Shown in pieces: positions 51,819-63,489 of a stretch of 64,000 nucleotides of DNA. Under the pieces are notes generated by a model, which saw only the letters and a list, made by a program, of their open reading frames with translations, ran no database searches and was not told where the DNA came from. The stretch lies in contig JAHCIH010000002.1 in NCBI GenBank assembly GCA_026129335.1, forward strand, positions 62,001 to 126,000, in the 5' to 3' direction. Source of the stretch: Anaerolineales bacterium. Its GTDB lineage: Bacteria; Chloroflexota; Anaerolineae; Anaerolineales; UBA11579. Made by a program: the position numbers and the translations under genes. Position 1 is the first letter of the stretch. The number at the start of each line of letters is the position of its first letter.

Positions 51819-52883
51819 CTAGGCAAGGTCGCTCGAGCGAATGTCTTTCCCGAAGGGCAGATCGGCGGCGGCTTTTTTGCCCAATACCTGGGGGATGTCC
51901 CAGGCCATCAGCGCGCCCGGGGTGGCGGGGCGCAGCACCTCCAGCATGTCCTCGGTGAAGACTTCGCCAGCTTTGATATCGCGTGCAGCGCGCAGGCAAT
52001 GGCGCTGCACGATGTAGGTTTCTTTCTCGTTCTCGGCGACGAATTTTTCGTGGGAACCCAGCGCCCGCTCAGCAATGCGCACCTCGGCGACCATATGCGC
52101 CCAGTTCTCCGGGTTGAGGGCGAACTTGTGGTCCGGCCCCTCGCGCTCGTTGCTGTCGGTGAAGTGGCGCTCGATCACCCGGGCGCCCAACGCCACTGCG
52201 GCCACGACGGGCGCGGCGCCTTGCGTGTGGTCGGAGAGGCCCAGGATGACATTCGGCCAGCGCTCCGCATAGGTCTTGAGCACGTTGAGGTGCAGGTGGT
52301 CGTAGTTGCCTTCGTCTGCCGTGTAGTTGGTGTTGCACTGCATCAGCACCACCTGCTGGTTCACCGCCAGCAGCATCTCCATGGCGCGTTCCACGTCACT
52401 CATGTCCGAATCGCCGGTGGCGATCATCACCGGCTTGCCGAACTCAGCCATGCGCACGATGGCCTGCGGCCAGGAGATCAGGCTGGAGCCGGCCTTGTAG
52501 GCGGGCACGTAGGGGTCGAGCATGTCGATGGCGTCGTAGTCGTAGGGCGACGAAAAATAATGGATACCGAATTCGTCGCAGGCTTCCTTCAAGGTGGGTG
52601 TCCACTCGAAGGGGATGGAGGCATCTGCGTAGACCTCGACCACGCTCTTGGTCCAGGCTGCCTGATGGCCGATCTGACCTTTGAGGGAACGGAAACCATA
52701 GTCCGAGACGATCTTGGGCGCCTGGAAATTCTGGAACTTGGCCGCGTCGGCCCCGGCCTGCTTGGCCAAACGGATGAGTTCGATGGCGCGCTCGAGGCTG
52801 CCGTCGTGGTTGGCGGCGATGTCGGCGATGAAATACGTGGGGTGCTGCAAGCCAATCTTGCGACCCAGAATATCGATTTCCAT
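51819..52883 (-). CDS. NeuB-family nonulosonic acid synthase with SAF domain
   Basis: A 354-residue synthase. The TIM barrel shows YFIADIAANHDGSLERAIEL, AGADAAKFQNFQAPKIVSD, IHYFSSPYDYDAIDML, VPAYKAGSSLISWPQAIVRM, VLMQCNTNYTADEGNYDHL, ILGLSDHTQG and RVIERHFTDSNEREGPDHKF. A C-terminal SAF domain follows (VQRHCLRAARDIKAGEVFTE through GKKAAADLPFGKDI). This is the full-length architecture, unlike the synthase at 36625-37497. The PseB-like and RmlD-like genes upstream and the SpsF-like gene downstream hint at pseudaminic-type acid; a decisive substrate call is not possible by eye. Start ATG 52883. Confidence 0.87.
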   Translation of the reverse strand: MEIDILGRKIGLQHPTYFIADIAANHDGSLERAIELIRLAKQAGADAAKFQNFQAPKIVSDYGFRSLKGQIGHQAAWTKSVVEVYADASIPFEWTPTLKEACDEFGIHYFSSPYDYDAIDMLDPYVPAYKAGSSLISWPQAIVRMAEFGKPVMIATGDSDMSDVERAMEMLLAVNQQVVLMQCNTNYTADEGNYDHLHLNVLKTYAERWPNVILGLSDHTQGAAPVVAAVALGARVIERHFTDSNEREGPDHKFALNPENWAHMVAEVRIAERALGSHEKFVAENEKETYIVQRHCLRAARDIKAGEVFTEDMLEVLRPATPGALMAWDIPQVLGKKAAADLPFGKDIRSSDLA

Positions 52884-52887
52884 GCTT

Positions 52888-53826
52888 CTATCCTTCCAGA
52901 GGCTGCGGCTGTGTCGCCAGGTCGCGCAGGCGCTGCCGGTAGCCGGATGCATGCTGGGCGTGCAACCCATCAAGGCCCTGGGCGACGGTCGGCATGCGGC
53001 GGCCCAGCGCCTGGCTCAGGCGAGCTGTGTTCAAGCTGAGGTCAGGAGCACGCCGGGCGGGCGGATTTTCGGCGGCGCTCTCGGCGCTCTGGATTAGCCC
53101 GCCATCCAGGCCGAAGCGCGCAGCCAGCGCCAGACCGAATTCGTGCTTGGTCATCGAATCGGCGCTGGCCACATGGTAAATGCCGCTGAGGTCCTTCTCC
53201 AGCATTTCCAGCAATATCTCGGCCAGGTCAGTGACCAGCAGCGGGCAAAAGCGCCGGTCGGTGTGGCCGTTGACCGGCCGGCCGGCTGCCAGGTTGTTGT
53301 AGAAGAACTCGGCCAGGCTTTGCTGGCCGTTCAGGCTCCAGCCGAAGAACACCGTGCGGGCCAGGATGGCGCCGGGATGGGCCGCTTTGACGGCCAGCTC
53401 AGCCATACGCTTGCTGCGCGCATACACGCTGAGCGGATTGGGGCCATCCGTCTCTTTGTAGTTACCCTTGCTGCCGTCGAATACCGCATCGGTGGAGATG
53501 TGTGCCAAGCGCAGGCCGCGCCTGGCCGCCTCGGTGGCCAGGCGGCCGGGCACCTCGGCATTCAACCGATGGGCCAGCTGCGGCTGGCGCTCGGCTTCGT
53601 TCAGGGTAGCCAGGGCGGCGCAATGGACCACCCAGTCCGGCTGCACGGCGTCCAGCAGCGCCCCGATGCCATCCAGGTCGAGCAGGTCAGCCTGCACAGT
53701 CTCGAAGCCGGGTTCGTTCAAGCCCTGGCGGTGGAGCAGCCCGACCACGTCGTAGCGCGGCGCGGCGGCCAGGGCCAGGTTGCTGCCCAAAAGGCCACTG
53801 GCGCCGGTGACCAAAATGCGGGTCAT
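52888..53826 (-). CDS. RmlD-like NAD-dependent sugar reductase
   Basis: A 312-residue extended SDR resembling dTDP-4-dehydrorhamnose reductase. ILVTGASGLLGSNLALAAA is the NAD loop, ISTDAVFDGSKGNYKETDGP precedes the catalytic pair in YARSKRMAE (Tyr and Lys), and RTVFFGWSLNGQQSLAEFF and ADSMTKHEFGLALAARFG follow. It overlaps the pseB gene by four bases and lies five bases before the synthase gene. No other rml genes are near, so it probably works on a different 4-keto sugar, perhaps that made by PseB. ATG 53826. Confidence 0.85.
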   Translation of the reverse strand: MTRILVTGASGLLGSNLALAAAPRYDVVGLLHRQGLNEPGFETVQADLLDLDGIGALLDAVQPDWVVHCAALATLNEAERQPQLAHRLNAEVPGRLATEAARRGLRLAHISTDAVFDGSKGNYKETDGPNPLSVYARSKRMAELAVKAAHPGAILARTVFFGWSLNGQQSLAEFFYNNLAAGRPVNGHTDRRFCPLLVTDLAEILLEMLEKDLSGIYHVASADSMTKHEFGLALAARFGLDGGLIQSAESAAENPPARRAPDLSLNTARLSQALGRRMPTVAQGLDGLHAQHASGYRQRLRDLATQPQPLEG

Positions 53827-54830
53827 GCCAGTTTGCCCGCCTGCAGTTCGGCCTCGATGGGGGCGACCATTTCCTGGATTTGCTGGGTGTTGAGCATCTG
53901 CTCGTTTTCGTTGCTGGCGTAGTGGAAGCCCTCGGGCAGCGGCTTGCCCTTCTTGTCCCAGGAGTGCACGAACCACGGCCCCATCGCAGGCTGCAGCACG
54001 AACATATCGTCCAGCTCCACAGCGGTGCGGGCTTCGTCTTCAGAAATGAGCACTTCATGCAGCTTCTCGCCGGGGCGGATGCCGACCACGTCCAGTTCGG
54101 CATCCGGGGCAATCGCCTCGGCCAAATCCTTGATGGTTGTGCTGGGCAGTTTGGGCACGAAGACCTCGCCGCCCTGCATCTGCTCGATGCAGCCGAGCAC
54201 GAAGCGCACGCCCTGCTCCAGTGAGAGCCAGAAGCGGGTCATGCGCTCATCGGTGATGCTCAGCTTGCCCGCCTCGCGCTGCTGCAGGAACAGGGGCACC
54301 ACGGAGCCGCGGCTGCCGACCACGTTGCCGTAGCGCACGCAGCTGAAGCGGGTGGGCCGTTCGCCGGAATAGGCGTTGCTCTGCACGGTGAGCTTTTCGG
54401 CGGCCAGCTTGGTGGCGCCGTACAGGTTGACCGGGCTGACCGCCTTGTCGGTGCTCAGCGCCAGCACTTTGTGCACGCCGGCGGCCAGCGCCGCCTCGAC
54501 GACGTTGGCGCTGCCCAGGATGTTGGTCTTGATGGCTTCCATGGGGTTGTATTCGCAGGCGGGCACCTGCTTGAGCGCTGCGGCGTGGATCACCACGGTG
54601 ACGCCATCCATGGCGCGCTCCAGGCGGTCCTGGTCGCGCACATCGCCAATGAAATAACGCAGGTTGGGCTGGTCGAAGCCGCCGGTGCGCATTTCGTGCT
54701 GTTTCAACTCATCGCGGCTGAAGACAATCACCTTGGCGGGCTTGTATTCATCCAAAAGCATGCGGATGCAGGCCTTGCCAAAGGAGCCAGTACCGCCGGT
54801 GACCAAAACGACTTGTTTCTTCCAATCCAT
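53823..54830 (-). CDS. pseB: UDP-GlcNAc 4,6-dehydratase, inverting (PseB-like)
   Basis: A 335-residue extended SDR. VLVTGGTGSFGKACIRMLLD is the cofactor loop, VIHAAALKQVPACEYNPMEA the PseB-typical segment, and ALSTDKAVSPVNLYGATKLA carries the catalytic Asp-Lys pair and the Tyr-Lys pair. RYGNVVGSRGSVVPLFLQQ and IRPGEKLHEVLISEDEARTA are also characteristic. It converts UDP-GlcNAc to a 4-keto-6-deoxy sugar with C5 inversion, the first step toward pseudaminic acid. PseC, PseH and PseG are not visible beside it; an aminotransferase fragment lies at 1-505. Confidence 0.9.
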   Translation of the reverse strand: MDWKKQVVLVTGGTGSFGKACIRMLLDEYKPAKVIVFSRDELKQHEMRTGGFDQPNLRYFIGDVRDQDRLERAMDGVTVVIHAAALKQVPACEYNPMEAIKTNILGSANVVEAALAAGVHKVLALSTDKAVSPVNLYGATKLAAEKLTVQSNAYSGERPTRFSCVRYGNVVGSRGSVVPLFLQQREAGKLSITDERMTRFWLSLEQGVRFVLGCIEQMQGGEVFVPKLPSTTIKDLAEAIAPDAELDVVGIRPGEKLHEVLISEDEARTAVELDDMFVLQPAMGPWFVHSWDKKGKPLPEGFHYASNENEQMLNTQQIQEMVAPIEAELQAGKLA

Positions 54831-54842
54831 AGCAACTCCGCT

Positions 54843-55673
54843 CTATTTGGTAATCACAATCAAAGGATACAGCCCCTTTTCGCCGAAAAAGCGCGGGAAA
54901 AGTTCTTCCAGGCGATAGAGGAGGCGCAGCCAATAGCGCCCCAGCCACTCGTCTCGAATGAAGAAGCGCAGCACGCCGGTGCTGGCGCTGCGCCAGACCC
55001 TCAGCTTGTAATCCATTTTGCCGCGCAGGCCATCTTTGAGCCAGGCCGCGTGGCCTTTGTCCACATAGGTGCCTTTGCCGAGCTCTTTTTCCTCCGGCAG
55101 GCTGGGGTCTTGCGGCGTTTGTTTGCGGCGCTTGCGCCAGGCAATGATGTTTTCAAAGAGCCGGTTCAACGGGGAAATGCTCCAGCCGTTGACCACCACC
55201 GCCCGCCGGCCCGGGGCCAGCATGCGGTGCAGCTCGCCGTAGGCGACCAGGTGCTGGTCGAAGGGCAGGTGGTGAATGGTGTGCAGCGAGACCACCGCAT
55301 CGAAGCGTGCGGGGGAGAAAGGCAGCCGAGAGACATCGGCGACCACAAAGGCGCCATGCTCGCCGATGCGCTGCCGGGCGGCGCGCAGCGCGGTGATGGA
55401 AATGTCGGCGCAGACGCGCAAGCGGTAGCCGCGCGAATATTCGACATACTCCGGGTACTGGATGGGCCCGGAACCCGCATCCAGGAACAGGTCGCCGCTG
55501 GGCAGCAGATGACGGCCTACGCGCTGGTGGCAGCGATGGATGTATTCCTGGGTCACCGGGCGCAGGTCTTCGTAGCGGGCGTTCTGGTAGACGCCGTCGG
55601 CGACCTCCATCCAGCCCACCCGGTCGTAAAACTCGCGCACCTGGCGCTTGATATCTTGCTCGCTATTGCTCAT
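54843..55673 (-). CDS. Class I SAM-dependent methyltransferase
   Basis: A 276-residue methyltransferase. LLPSGDLFLDAGSGPIQYPE is motif I, RVCADISITALRAARQRIGE motif II, and FDAVVSLHTIHHLPFDQHLV is the motif III/post-I stretch. A hydrophobic segment near FENIIAWRKRRKQTP and a C-terminal YWLRLLYRLEELFPRFFG suggest contact with a membrane lipid or lipid-linked glycan. The substrate is unknown. It starts in frame with its ATG at 55673, directly after the glycosyltransferase stop, and lies 12 bases before pseB. Confidence 0.83.
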   Translation of the reverse strand: MSNSEQDIKRQVREFYDRVGWMEVADGVYQNARYEDLRPVTQEYIHRCHQRVGRHLLPSGDLFLDAGSGPIQYPEYVEYSRGYRLRVCADISITALRAARQRIGEHGAFVVADVSRLPFSPARFDAVVSLHTIHHLPFDQHLVAYGELHRMLAPGRRAVVVNGWSISPLNRLFENIIAWRKRRKQTPQDPSLPEEKELGKGTYVDKGHAAWLKDGLRGKMDYKLRVWRSASTGVLRFFIRDEWLGRYWLRLLYRLEELFPRFFGEKGLYPLIVITK

Positions 55674-57266
55674 TCAGTCTTGTGCATCCCAATCAAAAGG
55701 TTGGCCCAGCAAATGATCGAAGGTGGCCGCGTAGTCCGCCTGGCCTTTGGGAGACCATACCGCATCGAGCGGGTGGGCTTCGGCATCCTTCCAGAAGTGC
55801 AGCAGGTGCCAGGGGAACGGCTGGGGATAATCGAAGAAGAAGCGGTAGGCGTAATGCCAGGCCGTGTCGATTTGCTGCGGAGTCAGCCGAGCGGCGGGCA
55901 AATCGGCCAGGCAGCGTTCCACAGCAGCGAAGTAATCGTCCCAACTTTGCGGGTCTTGGGTGAAGCCTCTGCCCCGGTAGTGGGTGCGGCCAGCCACGAT
56001 GACCGGCAGCCCGCTCATGGCCATCTCCAGGCCCACCGTGGTGGTGTACACCAAACCCAGGTCGGCGATGGCAATCAGGTCGTAGGTGTTCACCGCGTCC
56101 GCGGCGGCCACCACGCGCATACTCTCGGGCAGCTGCGGCAGCTCGGCAGCCACCAGGTCGGCCACCGAGGGGCCGCTGAGGTTGCGCTCGCCGGGGTGCA
56201 CGCGCAGCACGAACTGCACATCCGGCCTGGCGGCGAAGAAGGCCAGGCTGCGGCGCAGCCAGGTGCTCATATCGCCGGTGAAGGCTGCGCGCCCCAGGGT
56301 GAGGCTGTCGCCGATGACGTTGGCTGCCAGCAAAACCACGGGGCGCTCGTCCAGGCCCAGTTTGGCGCGCACCGTATCGCCGCCCTCGGCGGGCAGGTTC
56401 TGCCAGCGGCGGTAGAAGTTGCTGAACAGGTCGGCGGCCTGGCGGCTGGCGAACAATTCCTGCACTTTGGCACGCTGGGTTTCATCGAAGGGCAAATCTT
56501 TATGCGCCATCCAGAGCGCATCGGTCTCCTGCACCATCACCGGCCGGTTGCGCGACAGCCAGATGCGCTCGCGCTGCTCGCCGAACTCGTAGCTGACCAC
56601 GGGGATATCCAGATGGCGGGCGGCGTGGAACACCGCGCCGAATTCCAAAATCAGCCCGTTGGGCAATATGACGACATCGGGCTGCTCGGCGCGCAGCCAG
56701 GTCAGCGCCGCCGCCGCCGCGGCCCGGTTGCGCTGCAGGCGCAGCTGGAAGAGTTCGCTGGCCTTGTCCACCTCCTCGACCTGCAGGGTGTACTGCACGT
56801 CCATCACGGACACTTGTTCCACCGCCGCATCCAGTTCGGCGGGCAGCTCAGCGGGCTGGGTATCCAGAAACGAGAGCAGGCCGATCAGGGCGGAGGCCGG
56901 TTTGAAGACCTCGCGCAGGTAGGCCTCGCGGCGGCGCAGGTCAAAGCGGCTCACCGGCCCCTTCCAGGTGGCGTAGGGCAGCCAGGCCAGGGTGGTCTGG
57001 TTGCCGCCCGCCGCCAGGGCCAGCGAGAGCAGCGCGGCATGGCTGATCCAATAATGCAGCGTGGCGAAAACCAGCGCTTTGCGCCCGGCGGCGGGGGTCT
57101 GCGGAATACGTCCGGCGGCACCTACCCAGGCCGGCAGGGCGGCGCGCAGCTCCTCCAGATTGAAGCCGTCGCCAGGCGCCTGGCGGCCGCGCAGCGCCCA
57201 GTCCAACTCAACAGTCAGGGGCAGCCCGCCGAGCCAGTCTTTCAAGCGCTCCCGGGTCTCAGGCAT
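55674..57266 (-). CDS. Capsule-type glycosyltransferase, GT-B like
   Basis: A 530-residue protein resembling the 35018-36595 product. LVFATLHYWISHAALLSLAL begins it; EQPDVVILPNGLILEFGAVF is the middle, and VVLLAANVIGDSLTLGRAAF, FVLRVHPGERNLSGPSVADL and LGLVYTTTVGLEMAMSGLPV mark the donor-binding half. The HPGE and TVGLEMA segments are the capsule-synthesis pattern. ATG 57266 lies inside the end of the wzt gene, overlapping by eight bases. The sugar is unknown. Confidence 0.75.
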   Translation of the reverse strand: MPETRERLKDWLGGLPLTVELDWALRGRQAPGDGFNLEELRAALPAWVGAAGRIPQTPAAGRKALVFATLHYWISHAALLSLALAAGGNQTTLAWLPYATWKGPVSRFDLRRREAYLREVFKPASALIGLLSFLDTQPAELPAELDAAVEQVSVMDVQYTLQVEEVDKASELFQLRLQRNRAAAAAALTWLRAEQPDVVILPNGLILEFGAVFHAARHLDIPVVSYEFGEQRERIWLSRNRPVMVQETDALWMAHKDLPFDETQRAKVQELFASRQAADLFSNFYRRWQNLPAEGGDTVRAKLGLDERPVVLLAANVIGDSLTLGRAAFTGDMSTWLRRSLAFFAARPDVQFVLRVHPGERNLSGPSVADLVAAELPQLPESMRVVAAADAVNTYDLIAIADLGLVYTTTVGLEMAMSGLPVIVAGRTHYRGRGFTQDPQSWDDYFAAVERCLADLPAARLTPQQIDTAWHYAYRFFFDYPQPFPWHLLHFWKDAEAHPLDAVWSPKGQADYAATFDHLLGQPFDWDAQD

Positions 57267-58542
57267 GCGGCGCTCCGTGGTGTTCGATGACCCAATCGAG
57301 CTTGGGCCGCACCAAGCCCTGGCGCGGCTCAGGCCATTGGGTGCCGGGGGCGCCCATGCCATCCACCATGAACGCCAGGGCGCGCTCATCATGAAAATAG
57401 CGGCGCACACGGAACGAGCTGGCGTTGAGGCCGAGCATGTACTGGCCTTCGTTGAGCGTGTCTGCAGGGATGGTCACCCGGCTGAAATAATGCCCCGCCG
57501 GGCGGGTGGCGTATTTCTCGTACTGCTGCGGGTCGTCCGTGTCAAAGGAGGTAAATACCACCTCGCCGCGCATGGTCTGCAAATAGATGCCCAGGCGCAA
57601 GCCTTGAACGGGCTGGCTGAGTTCGTATTCCACTTCAATTTCGACGGGCTGCGGCGACTGCACCGTGTCGACCACCTTGCCGTTGGGGTCTTTGACACGC
57701 ACTGCCAATGGGCGGAAGGGCGCCGCATCGGCCGGCATTTCCTCAGGCTCCCAGGTGCGCTCACCGCTTTGCGACAGGCCGGAGGCCATGTAGTAGTCCA
57801 CCGCCTGGCTGGTCGGCGCCCGGTAGACCATCTGGCCCTTGTCCAGGACAATCGACTCCTCGGTGAGGCGCAGGATGGCGGACATATTGTGGCTGACAAA
57901 AAGCACGGTGCGCCCCGCCTCCGCCACTTCGCCCATCTTGCCCAGGCACTTGCGCTGGAATTCCGCATCGCCCACCGCCAGCACTTCGTCCACCACCAAA
58001 ATTTCGGGCTCCAGGTGAGCAGCCACAGAGAAAGCCAGGCGCAGGTACATACCGCTGGAATAATGTTTGACCGCGGTATCAATGAACCTGGCCACATCGG
58101 AGAACTCGACAATCTCATCGAACTTGGCGGCAATCTCACGGCGCTTCATGCCCAAAATGGCGCCGTTGAGGTAGATGTTCTCGCGCCCGGTCAGCTCGGG
58201 GTGGAAGCCGGTGCCGACCTCCAACAGCGAGCCGACCCGGCCGTTGATGTGGGCATAGCCGGCGGTGGGGTCGGTGACCCGCGAGAGAATCTTGAGCAGC
58301 GTGCTCTTCCCCGCCCCGTTGCGCCCGATGACTCCGAGCACCTGGCCCTGGCGCACGTCGAAAGAAACGTCCTTCAGCGCCCAAATGCGCTCGGCGTGGC
58401 GGCGCAAATCGCCCTTGAGCATACGCACCGGCCAAGTGACGGCATCCGCGATTGTGTCGCGCAGGGTGCGATAGCGCTCCACCTTGCCCCCCAGCGGATA
58501 CTGCTTGCCCAGCCCCTCGACGCGGATGGCGTAGTCAGTCAT
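57259..58542 (-). CDS. wzt: Polysaccharide ABC exporter ATPase with C-terminal glycan-binding domain
   Basis: A 427-residue ATPase. Walker A GRNGAGKST at 73-81, signature HYSSGMYLRLAFS, Walker B ILVVDEVLAVGD, and the H-loop FVSHN. The C-terminal part, residues about 250-427, is a Wzt_C beta-sandwich (PVEIEVEYELSQPVQGLRLG, FSRVTIPADTLNEGQYML), which in E. coli O8/O9 systems reads the terminal modification of the glycan chain. Partner of the Wzm-like permease directly upstream, three bases apart. Its presence implies that full chains are made inside and then exported. Confidence 0.92.
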   Translation of the reverse strand: MTDYAIRVEGLGKQYPLGGKVERYRTLRDTIADAVTWPVRMLKGDLRRHAERIWALKDVSFDVRQGQVLGVIGRNGAGKSTLLKILSRVTDPTAGYAHINGRVGSLLEVGTGFHPELTGRENIYLNGAILGMKRREIAAKFDEIVEFSDVARFIDTAVKHYSSGMYLRLAFSVAAHLEPEILVVDEVLAVGDAEFQRKCLGKMGEVAEAGRTVLFVSHNMSAILRLTEESIVLDKGQMVYRAPTSQAVDYYMASGLSQSGERTWEPEEMPADAAPFRPLAVRVKDPNGKVVDTVQSPQPVEIEVEYELSQPVQGLRLGIYLQTMRGEVVFTSFDTDDPQQYEKYATRPAGHYFSRVTIPADTLNEGQYMLGLNASSFRVRRYFHDERALAFMVDGMGAPGTQWPEPRQGLVRPKLDWVIEHHGAPHA

Positions 58543-58545
58543 GGC

Positions 58546-61392
<2,847 letters not shown>

Positions 61393-61403
<11 letters not shown>

Positions 61404-61890
61404 GCTCACCCTCCCACTCCAAATGCACTTTGTGGCCGCGCACGCGCAGCACCGGGCCGGGTTGGCCGGGCTCAGCCAGCTGCATGCCCTGTTCCAGGCA
61501 GGTCAGCCGGCAGACATCGGCGATGTCTTCGGGGTCTTCGCTGGCTTTTTCCACATATACGGCGGTGTAGCCCTGCTGGCGGGCCTCTTCGAGAAGCTGC
61601 TGCACGCGCTTGCGCGTCTTGCGGTAGAGCTGCATGGAATGGTCGATGTAATTGACCGTTAGGCGCGCTCGCCGGCTGATACCTTGCGGGGTGATGATGT
61701 AGCGCAGCTTGCGGCGCTGGGCGCGCTTTACCTTCACGTAGCCCTTGGCCACCAGGCGCTTCAAGTGCCAATTCACCGTGCCCACGGCCACGCCCAGCTG
61801 GGAAGCCAGGGTGGCTTGGGTGATGTCGGGGTCGTTTTCTATCTGCTCCAAGAGGAGCATGTCGCGGGCGGTATCGGGTCCGGAATCCAT
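61393..61890 (-). CDS. EPS-associated MarR-like winged-helix regulator
   Basis: A 165-residue transcription factor. Residues 10-60 form a winged helix (ITQATLASQLGVAVGTVNWH is the turn-helix; VKRAQRRKLRYIITPQG the wing). A long helix follows (LTVNYIDHSMQLYRKTRKRV), and the final 50 residues have VEKASEDPEDIADVCRLTCL. This is the layout of MarR-type regulators at the head of exopolysaccharide clusters (MarR_EPS group). I chose ATG 61890; a TTG at 61905 is possible. It is the first gene of the 17-gene unit, with a -10 box and a palindrome at 61899-61918. Confidence 0.83.
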
Positions 61891-61898
61891 GACTCTAA

Positions 61899-61915
61899 AA
61901 TTCAACCGCTGAATT
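61899..61915. promoter_or_regulatory. Palindrome over the regulator's promoter, candidate operator
   Basis: AATTCA (61899-61904) and TGAATT (61910-61915) form a perfect six-base inverted repeat with a five-base centre. It overlaps the -10 box and the predicted transcript start, so it is well placed for autoregulation by the winged-helix protein. Confidence 0.55.
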
Positions 61916-61918
61916 ATA
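61913..61918 (-). promoter_or_regulatory. -10 box of the 17-gene glycan unit
   Basis: On the minus strand this is TATAAT (61918-61913), 22 bases before the ATG at 61890. No good -35 is seen at normal spacing. The region is the only AT-rich stretch nearby. Confidence 0.5.
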
Positions 61919-61950
61919 ACAAAGAATGGATGAGAAGACTATAAGGAGCG

Positions 61951-63489
61951 CTACCCGTGCAGCCAGTCCCAGATGATGTATAAGGCAGCGCTGACCAGGC
62001 CCAAACCGACCACCTGATGCAGGTCGACGATGGGCCATTCAAAGGCCGTATAGCGGCGCAAGTACCAGGGGATGAACCAGGCAATTACCCACAAGGCGGA
62101 TACGAAGGCGCGGCGCAGCCAGGGGTCGCCGCGTTCACGAGAGCGCACCCAGGCCCAGGCCGCCAGGCTGATTTGCAGGGCGGCGAAAGCGCTGCGGTAG
62201 CGCGGGTTATCCCACATATCACCGCCGCCGCGGTAAGAGGTGACAATGTTGGCGCCCCAGACGACCAGCAGCAGCGCTCCCGGCAGCCGGGTCCACTGTC
62301 GGTCGCGCAGCACCATATAGATGGCATAGAGCAGCAGGGCGAGCAGCGCCGTCCAGCCCAGGGCGCGCCAGACACCGATGGCCACCCAAACCGGCGGGCC
62401 GCCAGCCACGATGGCCGCCGGCAGCAGCGGGCGCAGCACGCCGTAGCCCACCAGGAAGGGGATTTGCGCGGCCAGCGGCAGGCGGGCGAACTCACGGGCC
62501 ACCCAGCCCGAGGCATTGGCGCTGATGTAAACCTGCCACTCGGCGGCCTGTACCAGCCACAGCTCGCCCTCATCCACCAGCAGGAAGAAGGCTGCCACGG
62601 CCAAAAGCGCGGCAGTCAGCACGGCGAGCCAGAATTTGCGGCTGCGCAGCCAGGGCCAGGGCTCCATGGTCAGGAAGACCAGCAGCAATGCGACCAGCAG
62701 CGAGGGGACGAACGCGCTGGTTAGCGCGAAGGCCAGGGTGATGGGCGCCAGCAGTAGCGCCAGATTGGCGGCATTCAACTGCTGGCGGCTGCGCAGCAGG
62801 CCAAACAGCGCAACGGGTAGCAGGCACACGGTGAACGCCTCGCGCATCTGCGAGGAACCCAGCAGCACTGCCTCCGGGTACAGCGCCAGACCCCAAGCAG
62901 CCAGCTGGGCGACCCGCGGGCCAAAGGCGCTCGCGAAAGCCCAAGCGTAGGCTACAGCCAGCCCGGAGACGGCGGCGGCCAATACCAGCACCATCAGCGG
63001 TTGGTGCTGTGCGCCGCCCAAATAACGATACACCGCCGCGCTAAGGAAGAGCAGGCCGCCATACTGGTCAGTATGGCTGTAATCCTGGAAAGCGACGACC
63101 AGCGGCTCAGCGGAGCGGGCCAGCCGCCAGGCGGCCTGGTCGCGGTTGAAGGCATCTTCCATCACATAGCCGGCCTGCTGCACATCGGTGTCGTAGCCGC
63201 CGGCGGGCAGGGCAAACAGCCAGAGCACACCGAGCGCCAGGCGCAGCAAGGCAGCCCCCAAAGTGAGCGGCAACAGCCAGCCCGGCGGCGACTCTGGACG
63301 CAGGGCGCGCCAAGTCAGCCAGAACAACCCGGCCGCCAAGCCCAGCAGAATCAGGAACGCGGGTGTGCTGGCAACATTGGTGAAAGCGGAGGAAGCCCAG
63401 GAAAGCGCCAGCGCCAAGGCAAGCAAACCGCCGGCATGAGGCAGCCAAGCGGGGAACCTGGGGGATTGGGTTGAGGAGCGCTTCGCCAT
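61951..63489 (-). CDS. Polytopic membrane protein, GT-C/PMT-like
   Basis: A 512-residue protein with about twelve membrane helices. The first outer loop has GGYDTDVQQAGYVMEDAFNR DQAAW with acidic residues in the GT-C catalytic position, and SHTDQYGGLLFLSAAVYRYL is typical of dolichyl-phosphate-mannose-type transferases. No extended soluble C-terminal domain is present. It could use a polyprenyl-phosphate sugar to modify a surface glycan or protein. The gene upstream encodes a membrane-anchored protein whose stop overlaps this start (TGATG). Start ATG 63489 was chosen, matching that overlap. Confidence 0.65.
   Translation of the reverse strand: MAKRSSTQSPRFPAWLPHAGGLLALALALSWASSAFTNVASTPAFLILLGLAAGLFWLTWRALRPESPPGWLLPLTLGAALLRLALGVLWLFALPAGGYDTDVQQAGYVMEDAFNRDQAAWRLARSAEPLVVAFQDYSHTDQYGGLLFLSAAVYRYLGGAQHQPLMVLVLAAAVSGLAVAYAWAFASAFGPRVAQLAAWGLALYPEAVLLGSSQMREAFTVCLLPVALFGLLRSRQQLNAANLALLLAPITLAFALTSAFVPSLLVALLLVFLTMEPWPWLRSRKFWLAVLTAALLAVAAFFLLVDEGELWLVQAAEWQVYISANASGWVAREFARLPLAAQIPFLVGYGVLRPLLPAAIVAGGPPVWVAIGVWRALGWTALLALLLYAIYMVLRDRQWTRLPGALLLVVWGANIVTSYRGGGDMWDNPRYRSAFAALQISLAAWAWVRSRERGDPWLRRAFVSALWVIAWFIPWYLRRYTAFEWPIVDLHQVVGLGLVSAALYIIWDWLHG

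Noticed and set aside
54471-57290. A 939-residue plus-strand open frame
   Set aside because: It is the shadow of pseB, the methyltransferase and the capsule-type transferase on the other strand, with the His/Gln/Gly-rich composition of antisense frames in GC-rich DNA.
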